A stretch of 64,000 bases of DNA from Humidesulfovibrio sp. (lineage in GTDB: Bacteria; Desulfobacterota; Desulfovibrionia; Desulfovibrionales; Desulfovibrionaceae): the NCBI RefSeq assembly GCF_030689645.1, contig NZ_JAUYFU010000048.1, positions 248,001-312,000 on the forward strand. Direction: 5' to 3'. Shown in pieces: positions 43,273-52,707 of the stretch. Made by a program: the position numbers and the translations under genes. Numbering within the stretch: position 1 is the first letter of the stretch; every line of letters begins with the position of its first letter. The notes under the pieces were generated by a model, which saw only the letters and a list, made by a program, of their open reading frames with translations, searched no databases and was not told the origin of the DNA.

Positions 43273-43494
43273 ATGTTCGAACTGCCGCCCCTGGCCCCGT
43301 CCCAATGGATCGTCATCCTCGGCGCCGTTGGTGTTTTTGCCGCCATCAGCCTGTACGCCATTTGGGACGCCTCACGCCGCGACTTCGGGTCTCCCACGGC
43401 CCGGTTCGGCTGGATTCAGCTGTCCGTGATGGTTCCTTTTCTCGGTGGACTGGCGTATCTGATTTTTGGTAGAAAAAGAGGGAGGAAACTCTGA
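43273..43494 (+). CDS. Small membrane protein with PLDc_N-like domain
   Basis: A 73-residue protein with two membrane helices and a short basic end (RKRGRKL). The second half (FGWIQLSVMVPFLGGLAYLIFGRKR) resembles the phospholipase D N-terminal membrane domain family often found as stand-alone proteins. AGGAG precedes the ATG, and its TGA overlaps the next start as TGATG. Function unknown. Confidence 0.75.
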   Translation: MFELPPLAPSQWIVILGAVGVFAAISLYAIWDASRRDFGSPTARFGWIQLSVMVPFLGGLAYLIFGRKRGRKL

Positions 43495-44393
43495 TGTCCG
43501 CATCGACCAGCCGCAATGTGGTCCTGGCCCTCGGTCTTGCAGCCATGCTTTCGGGCTGCGCAACCAAATCAGACCTGGACACCCTTCAGAACCAGGCCTA
43601 TCGCGACCGGCAAGAAAGCCGCCGCACAATCCAAAAGCTTGAAGAGCAGCTCACCCAAACCCAAGAAGAGCTGCGTGAAGAGATTCAAAAGAGCACCTCT
43701 CCGGTGCAGGCGAAGCAGGCCAACACCTGGGCTGAGCTGGAATCAATGCGCATGCAGGTGGCGAAGCTTCAAGAAAAACTCGACACACTCTCCGTCAAAT
43801 TCAACGCCATGACCAACTCCGCTGCTGGCGGCCCGAGCCTCGTTGACGTGGCCAGCGACGTGCAGAACATCAAGACGGCGCTGCAAAGCCAGTTCGGCAT
43901 GGACCTGGGCAACGCCGCAGCAGCAGCTCCCCCAGCAGAAACGCCGGCGCTGGCTGCTCAGGCCAAGGCCGCCCCCAAGGCAGAGGCCCCCAAGCCCGCC
44001 GCAGAAGTCATCAAGGTGGATACGGCCGACGCCCTCTTCGCCAAGGCCGATGCCTCCTTCAAGGCCAGAAAATACGAAGAAGCCCGGCAGTATTATTCTG
44101 AATTCGCCACCAACTTCAAGAAGCACCCCAAAACCTCTGAAGCCGTGTACTGGGTGGGCGAATGCGCCTTGAACCTGCAGGACTACGGCAAGGCCGTACT
44201 GGCCTATCAGGAGGTCATCGAACGCTTCCCGAAGAGCACAAAGTACAAGTCCGCAGTGCTCAAGCAAGGCATGGCCTTCTTCAAGATCGGCAAGGACAAG
44301 GCGGGCAAGGCCGTGCTTGAGGACCTCATCGCCAGGTTCCCCAGTTCGCCCGAAGCCATCAGCGCCAAGAAGTTCCTCAAAGACCACAAGTAA
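43494..44393 (+). CDS. CpoB/YbgF-like lipoprotein with coiled coil and TPR domain
   Basis: A 299-residue envelope protein. The signal ends in the lipobox LSGC (Cys21), so it is a lipoprotein, unlike E. coli CpoB, which is soluble. A coiled coil covers ~25-100, an Ala/Pro linker ~140-175, and the C-terminal ~120 residues are TPR repeats (ADALFAKADASFKARKYEEA, VYWVGECALNLQDYGKAVLA). CpoB coordinates outer-membrane constriction with peptidoglycan synthesis beside Tol-Pal; no tol genes are in the window. The start overlaps the upstream stop, with GGAGG 8 bases before it. Confidence 0.85.
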   Translation: MSASTSRNVVLALGLAAMLSGCATKSDLDTLQNQAYRDRQESRRTIQKLEEQLTQTQEELREEIQKSTSPVQAKQANTWAELESMRMQVAKLQEKLDTLSVKFNAMTNSAAGGPSLVDVASDVQNIKTALQSQFGMDLGNAAAAAPPAETPALAAQAKAAPKAEAPKPAAEVIKVDTADALFAKADASFKARKYEEARQYYSEFATNFKKHPKTSEAVYWVGECALNLQDYGKAVLAYQEVIERFPKSTKYKSAVLKQGMAFFKIGKDKAGKAVLEDLIARFPSSPEAISAKKFLKDHK

Positions 44394-44443
44394 CGCCCGG
44401 CCCGTACGGACAACCACCGCACGGACCTGATCCAGAGGCTCAC

Positions 44444-44887
44444 ATGACCGAAGAAGGCAACGGATTCCGCAAGATCATCTACCTCTCCTTTCCACCGGAG
44501 GCCAGCGGTCGCCCCGTGGTCTGCAATTTGGCCCTGCTGTTCAACTTGAGTTTCAACATACTCAAGGCTGACATCAGCCCGCGCCATGAGGGCAGCCTGA
44601 CGCTCGAGATCACGGGCCGAGAAGAAAACTATCACAAAGGCCTGTCGTACCTGAAAGAGAATGGGGTAAAGATAACTCCAGCCTCGCAGAAGGTCTCGCG
44701 CGATGAAGACGCCTGCATGCACTGTGGTCTGTGCACCTCGCTCTGCCGCGCCAAGGCCCTTTTCGTTGACATCCCCTCGCGCCGGATCACCTTCGACGTC
44801 GAGAAATGCTCTGCCTGCGGCATGTGCACGCGCGTTTGCCCCGTCCGCGCCATGATTGTGGACATGAACGACAACGACTTAAGCTGA
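44444..44887 (+). CDS. NIL-domain ferredoxin
   Basis: A 147-residue cytoplasmic protein. The N-terminal ~75 residues form a NIL-type domain (also found on methionine ABC transporter ATPases, where it binds substrate). The C-terminal half holds two [4Fe-4S] sites, CMHCGLCTSLC and CSACGMCTRVCP. The first lacks the usual Pro after the fourth Cys. Such proteins are common in methanogens and sulfate reducers and have been linked to sulfur transfer into homocysteine. Here it sits between cpoB- and cheZ-like genes. Confidence 0.88.
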   Translation: MTEEGNGFRKIIYLSFPPEASGRPVVCNLALLFNLSFNILKADISPRHEGSLTLEITGREENYHKGLSYLKENGVKITPASQKVSRDEDACMHCGLCTSLCRAKALFVDIPSRRITFDVEKCSACGMCTRVCPVRAMIVDMNDNDLS

Positions 44888-44911
44888 CCCTTCCCCTTAA
44901 GGAGGCGGAAC

Positions 44912-45643
44912 GTGACCGAAGACAACCCGCTCATGCGAGAGCTGATGCAAAAGGTTGCCGACCAACTGGCGGCGGACCTTCGCGAAACGTTGACCGCTGC
45001 GGTGGAGCGTGAGATTTCTAAGACGCTGAGCGGGGCGCTGCTGGAGGGCGAATTCTACCGCCGGGTTAACGAGGACCTGCAAAAGGGCTTCAAGGAAATA
45101 TACCAGGAGATCAAGGTCGCCAAGACGTCCAGCTCTCCCGCGCCCTTGAGCGAAGACCCCAACGAGCTGTTCAGCCAAGCATCCAACCAGCTTGACGCCA
45201 TTCTGCAGACCACGGAAAGCGCCACTGTCAAGATCATCGACACAATCGAGAATCTTCAGACCCTTTCAGACACTCTGGCAGGCATCGTCAAATCCTTCGA
45301 AACTGGCGGCGTGTCCAAGGCTGAGCGCGAAACCCTGGCCAGCATCAACAACACCTTGAGCATGGACCTCATGAGCATCATGACCACGCTGAGTTTCCAG
45401 GACCTCACTGGCCAGCGCATCAAGATCATCATCGAAACAATCAAGAAAATTGAGAAAATCGTCCTCGACGTTTATATGACCACAGGCCTCATGATCAAGG
45501 CGCACACCGAAGCTCCCAACGAAAAGGCCGACTTCCAACATCTGCAGGCCAAAGCCAAGGACCAGCTTTCGACCCTACAAGGCCCCCAGTTGGACAGCAC
45601 CCAAGGATCAGTGGATGACCTTCTGTCCAGCCTTGGCCTCTAG
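44912..45643 (+). CDS. cheZ: Chemotaxis phosphatase CheZ
   Basis: A 243-residue, mostly helical protein that dephosphorylates CheY-P. The catalytic segment SFQDLTGQRIKIII carries the conserved Asp and Gln. The C-terminal peptide SVDDLLSSLGL resembles the CheY-docking tail of E. coli CheZ. It starts with GTG, preceded by AAGGAGG. It is the last gene of the ileS-lspA run; no other che gene is adjacent. Confidence 0.9.
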   Translation: MTEDNPLMRELMQKVADQLAADLRETLTAAVEREISKTLSGALLEGEFYRRVNEDLQKGFKEIYQEIKVAKTSSSPAPLSEDPNELFSQASNQLDAILQTTESATVKIIDTIENLQTLSDTLAGIVKSFETGGVSKAERETLASINNTLSMDLMSIMTTLSFQDLTGQRIKIIIETIKKIEKIVLDVYMTTGLMIKAHTEAPNEKADFQHLQAKAKDQLSTLQGPQLDSTQGSVDDLLSSLGL

Positions 45644-45662
45644 CTCTAGCGCGAGCGGCTCC

Positions 45663-45691
45663 TTGACAGAGCCTGGCCGAAAGGTTAGCTA
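45663..45691 (+). promoter_or_regulatory. Candidate tRNA-Arg promoter
   Basis: TTGACA (45663-45668), 17 bases, then TAGCTA (45686-45691), ending 11 bases before the tRNA. The -35 is perfect and the -10 has the TAG start also seen at the arsR and ilvE promoters here. Confidence 0.5.
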
Positions 45692-45702
45692 GGCGACCCT
45701 AC

Positions 45703-45779
45703 GGGCAATTAGCTCAGCTGGATAGAGCGTCGGCCTCCGGAGCCGAAGGTCGGGCGTTCGAACCGCCCATTGCCCACCA
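45703..45779 (+). tRNA. tRNA-Arg (anticodon CCG)
   Basis: A complete 77-base cloverleaf: acceptor GGGCAAT/ATTGCCC, D arm GCTC-AGCTGGATA-GAGC, anticodon stem TCGGC/GCCGA with loop CTCCGGA (anticodon CCG, reading CGG), and T arm GGGCG-TTCGAAC-CGCCC. The discriminator is A and the CCA end is encoded. A terminator follows at once. No integrated element is seen at its 3' end. Confidence 0.97.
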
Positions 45780-45790
45780 GCTTTCATAAA

Positions 45791-45818
45791 GGGTCATGCC
45801 ACGGCATGGCCCTTTTTT
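45791..45818 (+). terminator. Intrinsic terminator after tRNA-Arg
   Basis: A 10-bp stem GGGTCATGCC/GGCATGGCCC (one G-U pair) with a tight loop, followed by six T. Confidence 0.88.
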
Positions 45819-45861
45819 GTTTCTGCCGCACAGCCAGTATTCTTCAACTCCGGGAGCCCCC

Positions 45862-46398
45862 ATGCTGAAACGCACTCTCCCCCTCTTGCTGCCACTTGGC
45901 CTGGCCTTGTTCCTGAGCGGCTGCGGCCTTGCCACGCACTTCGGCAGCCCCGCAGGCCTCCAGGCAGCTCTCAAACCCACCAAGGGCAATCAGGCCAGCG
46001 GGCTCATGACCTTTCGCCAACAGGGAAATGAGGTGCTGATCCAAGGCACCTTCTCCGGTCTTACGCCAGGCGCCCACGGCCTGCATATCCACGAGGGAGG
46101 CGACTGCGGTGGCTCCGCCGCAAGAAATGCGGGCGGCCACTTCAATCCAACCGGCGCACGCCACGGCAGCCCGGCCAGCCCCTCGCACCATCTGGGCGAC
46201 CTGCCCATGCTCACCGCAGGCCAAAACGGCTCTGCACGCTTCCAGGCACGCATGCCCGGCTTGACGCTGGACAACGCGCCCACAGGCATTCGGGGGCGCA
46301 CTGTCATCGTCACGGAACGGCCAGACGACTTCACAACCCAACCCACCGGAAACTCCGGCCCGGCAGTGTCCTGCGGCGTTATCAGGCCTGAGCCTTAA
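45862..46398 (+). CDS. sodC: Cu/Zn superoxide dismutase, lipoprotein
   Basis: A 178-residue envelope enzyme converting superoxide to O2 and H2O2. The signal ends in the lipobox LSGC (Cys near 20). Metal ligands are visible: HIHEGGDC (two copper His), GGHFNPTGARHG and HHLGDLP (zinc and bridging His/Asp). The disulfide partners lie in GDCGG and VSCGV. Start: ATG at 45862, with GGGAG 8 bases upstream; the earlier in-frame ATG lies in the tRNA terminator. It is convergent with the chemoreceptor gene; a weak AAAAGCC/GGCTCTTTT dyad at 46410-46443 may separate them. Confidence 0.93.
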   Translation: MLKRTLPLLLPLGLALFLSGCGLATHFGSPAGLQAALKPTKGNQASGLMTFRQQGNEVLIQGTFSGLTPGAHGLHIHEGGDCGGSAARNAGGHFNPTGARHGSPASPSHHLGDLPMLTAGQNGSARFQARMPGLTLDNAPTGIRGRTVIVTERPDDFTTQPTGNSGPAVSCGVIRPEP

Positions 46399-46463
46399 GC
46401 GCATACCGTAAAAGCCCCCCGCCCAGGCGAAGTCGGCTCTTTTCAGCACCTGGAGGAGGCTCA

Positions 46464-48221
46464 TCAGGCCAGGAGCTTCACCCCTATGGCCCGTCCAAGG
46501 TTAACATCGACCCCAAGCACTCCCGCCAACTCACCCGTTTGCGTCATGATGGGAGCTGATACGGTGATGCAGTTCTCGTTTGTGGCGCTCGACACATAGA
46601 CCTCGCTCACAGCCATGCTTCGCGTTTCAGCGGGCTGCCGGAACCAATCCCTGTTCGACCAGTCGCGCCCATAGGCGCTTGCATCGGCGCTGATGCCTCC
46701 TGGCCCGCGCCCGATGTTCGACACCACTTGCAACCCCCTGGCATCGGTCAGATACACCAGCTCAAGTGCCTCATTCTGACTCAGGGACTGGCGCATGGCC
46801 GTCTCCTGTTCAGCGCGCTGCGAAGAGCGCACACGCGGATCCGATGCCAGGCCTTCAACAATCCCCTGGACAGTGCCGCTGCCGATGAGCTGAAACACCG
46901 CATTCATCGATTCGAGTTCAACGACCCGGCCAAGCAGCCCAGCCACGGATTCAATCGCCCCCTGCGCCCCAGCGTAGCTCTGTTCGGAAATGGTGCGTAC
47001 CTGCCGCACGATGTCGCTGATGCGACCACTTGTGTCGGCCTGCTTGTCGGCCGCATCGGCCATGTCGCGGATATGCTGCGCAGTATCTCCGGCAAGCAGC
47101 ACGATCTCGCGCAGGGAAGCGCCGGAACCCTGGGCCAAGTCCACTGCACAATTCACCCGACTGGCCGTCTCCTCCATGTCGCGCTCCGTGCGCTCTACTC
47201 CCTGCTGAATGCCGAGGGTCCGTTGCGCCACCTCTCGCGTAGCGTTCATGGTCTTCTCGGCCAGCTTGCGCACCTCATCCGCCACGACAGCGAAGCCCCT
47301 ACCTGCATCGCCAGCACGGGCTGCCTCAATGGCGGCGTTCAACGCCAGAAGGTTGGTCTGGTCGGCGATGTCTGAAATGACGTCCATGATCTTTTCGACT
47401 GCCAGGGCCTGTCTTCCAAGATCGCGCACAACTGATGCAAGATCCTGAGCCTTCTGCTCCACAGACCGTATGGCGGAAACAGTCTCGTCAACCGCCACTG
47501 AGCCGCTGCGCGCCTTGTCCTGCGCAGTCTGCGCCTGATCCACGGCGCCAGAGGACCGCAACAACATCTGTCGCACTGCGTCATCAAGCTGGTCCATGGA
47601 ACTTGCCGCGTCCTGCATGAGGCGTTGCTGACGCTGTGCACCGGATCCGCTGGACTCAGAAAGAGTGCGAAGCTCTTCACATGAGGAATGGATCCCGCCA
47701 ATAGCCACCCCAAGAGTTTTGGATGCCGAAATGAGGCCCTCGCGACGTGACGTCTCCGCACGTTCACGAGCAATCACAGCCTCAGAGCACGCGGCCCTCG
47801 CAGCCTTTGTCTCCAGATCAAGCTGAACTTGAAGATCCGCCTCGCGTTGACGTAAATCCAAACATTCACTTACAATATTGTTTATTTGCTGTGATAACTC
47901 AACAAATATGTCGCCATCAACAAGAATCGGTGATTCCTTTTTCGTAGAACCTAAAATTGCAACAGAAGTTGCACAACCGATGCTATCAGCCATATAATTA
48001 CGGACAGTTACGCGCATACGCACAGTAATACACAGACTGACAAGAACCATGAGTATGGCAAGAATTCTTCCATACTCCAGGCTATACTTTTGCAAATTCG
48101 TCAGATTATTCATCTCAGAAGTGAACGCTGGCATACCCGGAATGGCTGCGAGCACCCCGACAACCAAAAGGCTAAGCGCCGAGATAATTAATGTATAAAC
48201 CAAGCATGCTCGTGACGTCAT
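46464..48221 (-). CDS. Methyl-accepting chemotaxis protein with C-terminal Cache-like domain
   Basis: A 585-residue receptor. Two N-terminal membrane helices (~7-28 and ~50-68) enclose a periplasmic loop of only ~20 residues. A coiled coil leads to the signalling hairpin ([20 protein letters not shown]). The last ~140 residues, after the hairpin returns, resemble a Cache/PDC sensor ([59 protein letters not shown]). That domain is normally periplasmic and N-terminal; here topology puts it in the cytoplasm. A sigma-54-like promoter precedes the gene. Confidence 0.88.
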   Translation of the reverse strand: MTSRACLVYTLIISALSLLVVGVLAAIPGMPAFTSEMNNLTNLQKYSLEYGRILAILMVLVSLCITVRMRVTVRNYMADSIGCATSVAILGSTKKESPILVDGDIFVELSQQINNIVSECLDLRQREADLQVQLDLETKAARAACSEAVIARERAETSRREGLISASKTLGVAIGGIHSSCEELRTLSESSGSGAQRQQRLMQDAASSMDQLDDAVRQMLLRSSGAVDQAQTAQDKARSGSVAVDETVSAIRSVEQKAQDLASVVRDLGRQALAVEKIMDVISDIADQTNLLALNAAIEAARAGDAGRGFAVVADEVRKLAEKTMNATREVAQRTLGIQQGVERTERDMEETASRVNCAVDLAQGSGASLREIVLLAGDTAQHIRDMADAADKQADTSGRISDIVRQVRTISEQSYAGAQGAIESVAGLLGRVVELESMNAVFQLIGSGTVQGIVEGLASDPRVRSSQRAEQETAMRQSLSQNEALELVYLTDARGLQVVSNIGRGPGGISADASAYGRDWSNRDWFRQPAETRSMAVSEVYVSSATNENCITVSAPIMTQTGELAGVLGVDVNLGRAIGVKLLA

Positions 48222-48265
48222 AATATTTCGCGCTCCTTGCGTTGAGTGACAACAAGGCCATCATG

Positions 48266-48281
48266 AGCAAGAACCCGGCCA
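48266..48281 (-). promoter_or_regulatory. Candidate sigma-54 promoter of the chemoreceptor gene
   Basis: On the minus strand TGGCCGG, four bases, then TTGCT matches the -24/-12 consensus TGGCACG-N4-TTGCW with exact GG-to-GC spacing. It predicts a start near 48255, about 34 bases before the ATG. No enhancer-binding site was identified. Confidence 0.45.
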
Positions 48282-48415
48282 AATCGCATACCCGCAGTAT
48301 TCAGAAAATTCATTGCAACCATGACGGGATTCTTGCAAAATTGAATGGAGAGTAGGGACGACTGACACCACCCTGCGACCCGCAGCGGAGGCGCCCCAAC
48401 CGCACCGGAGCGGCA

Positions 48416-51400
48416 ATGCCTGACACCAAGCCCAGCAAGATACTAAAGCCACGCTCATTCAGGGTGTTGCGCCGCTCCGCGTTGGCCTTGGCATGTTTAC
48501 TCAGCTTGTCCATACTGTTCATCCTTGTCCTGCCGGTCGTTGTTTCATCAGACTGGGCGCGCGGGCACATTGAACAGTATATGACCAAAACCACTGGAAA
48601 AAGAGCAAGCCTCGGCAGCCTCTCATTCAGCTGGCGCCAGGGGCTGCACATCAAGGCCCTGGGCATAGGACATGGCCAGCTTTCAGACGAGAGTTTCCTT
48701 GTGGCGCTCGACGACCTGCACGCCGATTTCAGCCTCCTCGCAGCCCTGCGCAAGGACGTACGGCTTATACTTTCGCTGAAAGGCCTGCGTCTGCGCCTGC
48801 CCTACTCCGATTCCGCGACAGTGCCCGAACCACCGGCAAAACCCCTCTCCGATGCACTGCGAGGGCTCTTCGCCGTCCTGCGTTCAATCAGCGCGCCCAT
48901 ACCCCAAAACCTCGATGCGCATGCAACAATCGACATGACGGACATGGCTGTGCTCCTGGCGCCTCCCCCAGGCGGCAAACCTCTGGAATTGCGCGACGCA
49001 TCATTCAAGGCTGAGGTTCAAGGGATCAAAACCAACCCCCTGACCATCGATGCGGGCGCGAACCTCGTCATAGAGGACAGAATGCTGACGCCGCTCGTTT
49101 TTTCCGCCAAGCTGGAAGGTTTGACTGACCCGGCGGGGCGAATGAGCCCGGCCCAGGCCCACCTTACGGCAAAGTTCACGGCCCCAGGCCTGGACTTGAA
49201 CGCTGGCGGCAGCCTGGCAAAAAGCATCAAAGTCGATCTCCGCGCACGCCCAGGCGAGGTTCTGGACGCCGTGCGCCCCCTGGCCGCTCGCCCTTTGCTA
49301 ACTGTGGGCGGAGCCTTGGCCCTGGCGCTGACCCTGGCCCAGACCGCGCCGGACAGGCTGGACCTCGGCCTGGTATTCTTCGCCGACAGCTTGCACGCCG
49401 CAAATGGTCAACTTGGCGACAAGTCAGTTGGCCCCATCAGCCTGAGCCTGCTGCAAGAAGCCGCGCTGGACCTTAAGGCCGAGACTGTGCGTTTTCCTGG
49501 GCAGTTGGACCTCAAGGCCACCAGTCGGAACTCAAACCCGGTCCGCTGGGTGGGCGAGCTTTCCGGGATAGCGGAAGGAAATCCGCGCGCGACCCTTGCC
49601 ATAGCCCAGGTGCATATTGTCCTGAGCGAGCTTCTGCCTGCCGTGCGCGCGTTTCTGCCGCCAGGGCTGACCCTTGGCCAAACCAGCCTCAACCTCGAAG
49701 GCCTTGCTTTAGCCGCAACGCTTCCCAATGAAGGACGCAAACCAGACATGGAGGCTCGGTTCAAGGGTCTGGAACTCTCTGCCGCAAGGCTCCGCCGCAG
49801 CGACGCGTCAGGAAAGCAGGACATCGGCCACGCCATCCTGCGCGTGGGCTCCGCAAACCTGAGCCTGCCCGGCGCAGGGCCGGGACTGGCCGAGGTCAGC
49901 CTTTCCGCCGAAATCGACGACATCCGCATCGGCGGCCCCATGCCGCTCAGCGTGCGCCAGTTCAGCCTGCCCCGCGTGAGCCTTCGCATGGACAACCTAG
50001 CCCAGGACGCTCAGGCGCTTTTCGGCATAACCGGCAAGGCGCTTCTGGAGCTTGACGCCCAGGCCATGGACATCGAGGCCAGAGGCAAGGCCTCCATCCC
50101 GCTCCTCATCGAGACCACACGCCTGCATGCGGACTTTCCAGCGTCAAAGTCCGCCAGCCTGAACCTTGAAAAGATGCATCTTGACGTTCCCCTGATGCGC
50201 GTGCTCCAGCCGGGCAAAAAAACTCTGGAAACACCGTTGAACCTGCACGCAAGCGCGCCGGGCATAGTCCTCTCCGGTCCGGGCACGGCTCCCGCCCTGC
50301 GCGGCATGAAGCTTGACCTCAGCTTGGGAAAAGCCCTGCGCCTCCAGGCCACCACGAGCCTGGACGGCCCTGCCGGGCGCGACTTGCGGACTGAAGGCGC
50401 ATTGACTCTGAATGCGCAGCACCTGATGGCCCTGGCCTCGACCTACGCACCGCGCCAAGCCAAGGCTTCCGGCGAACTTTCAGTAGACTGGAAACTGGCC
50501 GCGACCCTGCCGGCGCCCCCACCAGGAGCCAAGGGCAAACCCGGAGCGCCCAAAAAACTCTCGCAGACTCTCAATGATTTGAGCTTCCTGCACGAGGTCG
50601 AGGCAGTCCTCAGGCTCGACAGCCTGAGCCTGGACTGGCCCTTGGCGGCAGCGGCGGGACAGTCCTCCGAGACCTTGCGCCTGCGCGGGTTCACCACACC
50701 CAGGGCGCTGCGTCTGTCGTCCCGCGACGGCGTCGCCCAAGCCAGCCTCACGGGAACTCTGGCCTTCGGCCCCATGGACACCCTGCCGGGCGCAGGCAGG
50801 CTGACCAAACCCTTGCGCGGCCTTCTGACCGTCAACGCCACGCAGCAAGGCGCGCGCTCTGTGCAATTCTCCCAGGCGCTGCGCCTGGAAGGGCTGGATC
50901 TGGACCAGAGTCTTTCGCTGATGCTGGACAAGCTGGACACGGTTCTGGACCGCGACACCGACAGGATGGCCGCGGTGCTCGAAGGCGTCGACGCCAGCTT
51001 CTCCTTCAATGTGGTTGCCGGCCTGAATGCACTGGGCTCAAGCGCTGCTGCCCAAGGGCTGTCTGGAAAAGGCCGCATGGAAGCAGGGGCCGAAGCGCGA
51101 CTGACTGGAGGGCGAAGCCTGGCCCTGTCCGCCCGTCTTTTGAGTCCCGGTCTTGACATGCGCCTGAGTCCGGACTTGGCCGTGAACGGCCTCGTCAGCT
51201 CCCTCCGCTTCAACCACCGCTACAGCATCACTCCCGGTCTGCGCTGCGGCGGCGAATCCGAGGCGGTCCTTGCCCCCCTGTCCGAGCAGGTCTTCGATCT
51301 GTATCCGGCGCAAGGCATTGCTCGACCCGCTCCGGGAAACGCTGCCCTGGGCCAACTTCTGCGCACCGACGACGCGCGTGGGGCAGGAGGCTCCCTCAGC

Positions 51401-52120
51401 CTGGCGCAACTCAAACTAAAGTCCGCCGGGCTGCCGCTGGACATCCGCGACGTGCACGCTGTTCTGGACGACTCCGGCCCGGTGCCGAGTCTTCGCTCCT
51501 TCAGGGCCGGGCTGCTCGGCGGCAACATCCTGGGCAGCGCCATGCTGCGCAAGAGCGCCGGGCGGTATTCCATGGACGCCGATCTGGCCTTCACCGGCAT
51601 CGACACCGGACGACTGCTGCCTGAAAAATCTGCCCGCGACATGGGTACCCAGGCCGAAGCTTCGGGCCGGGTGAGCCTGTCCGTTCCGCTGACCCCGGCC
51701 CCGGAAGATCTGCTTCAGCGCCTCACATTCCGGGCGGACATCACAAAGATCGGGCCACGCACCCTTGAGCGCATGCTCTACGCCCTGGACCCGAACGAGC
51801 AGAACGAGACCATCGTACAGCAGCGCCGGCTCATGGGCATGGGCTTCCCGCGTCACCTGCGCATGGCCGCAGCCTACGGCAACCTGTCCCTTTCAGGTGC
51901 GGTGGAGGTGAAGGGCTTCCAGCTCGACCTGCCGCCGGTGGACCGCCTATCCATCGCCAACCTGCCTCTGAAGAAGCAGCTCGCCAAGCCGCTGGCCGCT
52001 GTGCCAGGGCTCATCAAGGTTTTGGACGCAGCCTCTGGAACTCGCATATGTCTCGATCCCGCAGCCGCCCCTGGCACGCTTCGCGTCGTGCAACCAACCA
52101 GCCAAGGAGCATCGCAATGA
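48416..52120 (+). CDS. AsmA-like envelope protein related to YdbH
   Basis: A 1234-residue protein with one N-terminal membrane helix (ALALACLLSLSILFILVLPVVV), the rest periplasmic and rich in short beta strands, as in the AsmA/TamB/YhdP/YdbH clan. The start resembles AsmA proteins (DWARGHIEQYMTKTTGKRASLGSLSFSW), and the C-terminal ~200 residues carry a dicarboxylate-transport-like conserved end (ALYALDPNEQNETIVQQRRLM). E. coli YdbH forms an inner-to-outer-membrane lipid conduit with YnbE, controlled by YdbL; the next gene matches those partners, which supports a YdbH identity. E. coli YdbH is ~880 residues, so this one is long. GGAG is 6 bases before the ATG. Confidence 0.82.
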   Translation: MPDTKPSKILKPRSFRVLRRSALALACLLSLSILFILVLPVVVSSDWARGHIEQYMTKTTGKRASLGSLSFSWRQGLHIKALGIGHGQLSDESFLVALDDLHADFSLLAALRKDVRLILSLKGLRLRLPYSDSATVPEPPAKPLSDALRGLFAVLRSISAPIPQNLDAHATIDMTDMAVLLAPPPGGKPLELRDASFKAEVQGIKTNPLTIDAGANLVIEDRMLTPLVFSAKLEGLTDPAGRMSPAQAHLTAKFTAPGLDLNAGGSLAKSIKVDLRARPGEVLDAVRPLAARPLLTVGGALALALTLAQTAPDRLDLGLVFFADSLHAANGQLGDKSVGPISLSLLQEAALDLKAETVRFPGQLDLKATSRNSNPVRWVGELSGIAEGNPRATLAIAQVHIVLSELLPAVRAFLPPGLTLGQTSLNLEGLALAATLPNEGRKPDMEARFKGLELSAARLRRSDASGKQDIGHAILRVGSANLSLPGAGPGLAEVSLSAEIDDIRIGGPMPLSVRQFSLPRVSLRMDNLAQDAQALFGITGKALLELDAQAMDIEARGKASIPLLIETTRLHADFPASKSASLNLEKMHLDVPLMRVLQPGKKTLETPLNLHASAPGIVLSGPGTAPALRGMKLDLSLGKALRLQATTSLDGPAGRDLRTEGALTLNAQHLMALASTYAPRQAKASGELSVDWKLAATLPAPPPGAKGKPGAPKKLSQTLNDLSFLHEVEAVLRLDSLSLDWPLAAAAGQSSETLRLRGFTTPRALRLSSRDGVAQASLTGTLAFGPMDTLPGAGRLTKPLRGLLTVNATQQGARSVQFSQALRLEGLDLDQSLSLMLDKLDTVLDRDTDRMAAVLEGVDASFSFNVVAGLNALGSSAAAQGLSGKGRMEAGAEARLTGGRSLALSARLLSPGLDMRLSPDLAVNGLVSSLRFNHRYSITPGLRCGGESEAVLAPLSEQVFDLYPAQGIARPAPGNAALGQLLRTDDARGAGGSLSLAQLKLKSAGLPLDIRDVHAVLDDSGPVPSLRSFRAGLLGGNILGSAMLRKSAGRYSMDADLAFTGIDTGRLLPEKSARDMGTQAEASGRVSLSVPLTPAPEDLLQRLTFRADITKIGPRTLERMLYALDPNEQNETIVQQRRLMGMGFPRHLRMAAAYGNLSLSGAVEVKGFQLDLPPVDRLSIANLPLKKQLAKPLAAVPGLIKVLDAASGTRICLDPAAAPGTLRVVQPTSQGASQ

Positions 52121-52707
52121 AACGCCTTCCCGCAGCAGCAGTCTGCCTGGCCCTGACCCTTTCCGGGTGTACCCTGGCCGAAGTGAAGGTCAACGTGGCC
52201 AGCGAGCGCACCTCACTTGAAAACCAGATTCTCGGCTCTTACAATTCGCTGTCTGAAGAGACGCTGCTGGTGGCCTCGGTGCGCGGCGTGGACCCCCTCG
52301 GACGCATCCAGACCCCGCCGAAGAAGAGCCAGGAGCAACAGGACGCGATTGCCGCCATGCAGGTGCTCTCCTTCCACGCTGATGACGTGGAGTCGTTCAA
52401 ACGCCTTGGCTGGGTGGGTGAGGACAACAAGGGCCTGCTGACGCCCTTTGGCTTGGCCCGCGACAAGACCCCAGACGACCTGAAGGACTTCGCCGCGCGC
52501 TTCCGCCAGCAGGAGTTCGACAGCGTGCTCAGGGAGGTCAACGCCGCGCGCGAGGTCATCATGCGCCGGGCCATTGAGACCAACGCGAGCCTGACTCCAG
52601 CCGATCTGCCCAAGGTTCAAGCCGTATTCGCCAAGCTCGCCGCCGACACCTCGCGCCCAGGCGACAAGCTTCAAGCCTCCGACGGCAACTGGACGGTGAA
52701 GAGATGA
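52117..52707 (+). CDS. YnbE/YdbL-like lipoprotein (DUF1318)
   Basis: A 196-residue outer-membrane-type lipoprotein: signal ending in LSGC (Cys near 18), then CTLAEVKVNVASE, which resembles the short lipoprotein YnbE. The C-terminal ~75 residues (VNAAREVIMRRAIETNASL to ASDGNWTVKR) match YdbL/DUF1318. It therefore looks like the two E. coli partners joined in one chain. The start ATG overlaps the upstream TGA (ATGA), with AAGGAG 7 bases before; the longer frame inside the upstream gene is rejected. Its own TGA overlaps the next start in the same way. Confidence 0.82.
   Translation: MKRLPAAAVCLALTLSGCTLAEVKVNVASERTSLENQILGSYNSLSEETLLVASVRGVDPLGRIQTPPKKSQEQQDAIAAMQVLSFHADDVESFKRLGWVGEDNKGLLTPFGLARDKTPDDLKDFAARFRQQEFDSVLREVNAAREVIMRRAIETNASLTPADLPKVQAVFAKLAADTSRPGDKLQASDGNWTVKR

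Noticed and set aside
41653-43305. 550-codon minus-strand frame across ileS and lspA
   Set aside because: Antisense to two well-supported genes and spanning their junction.
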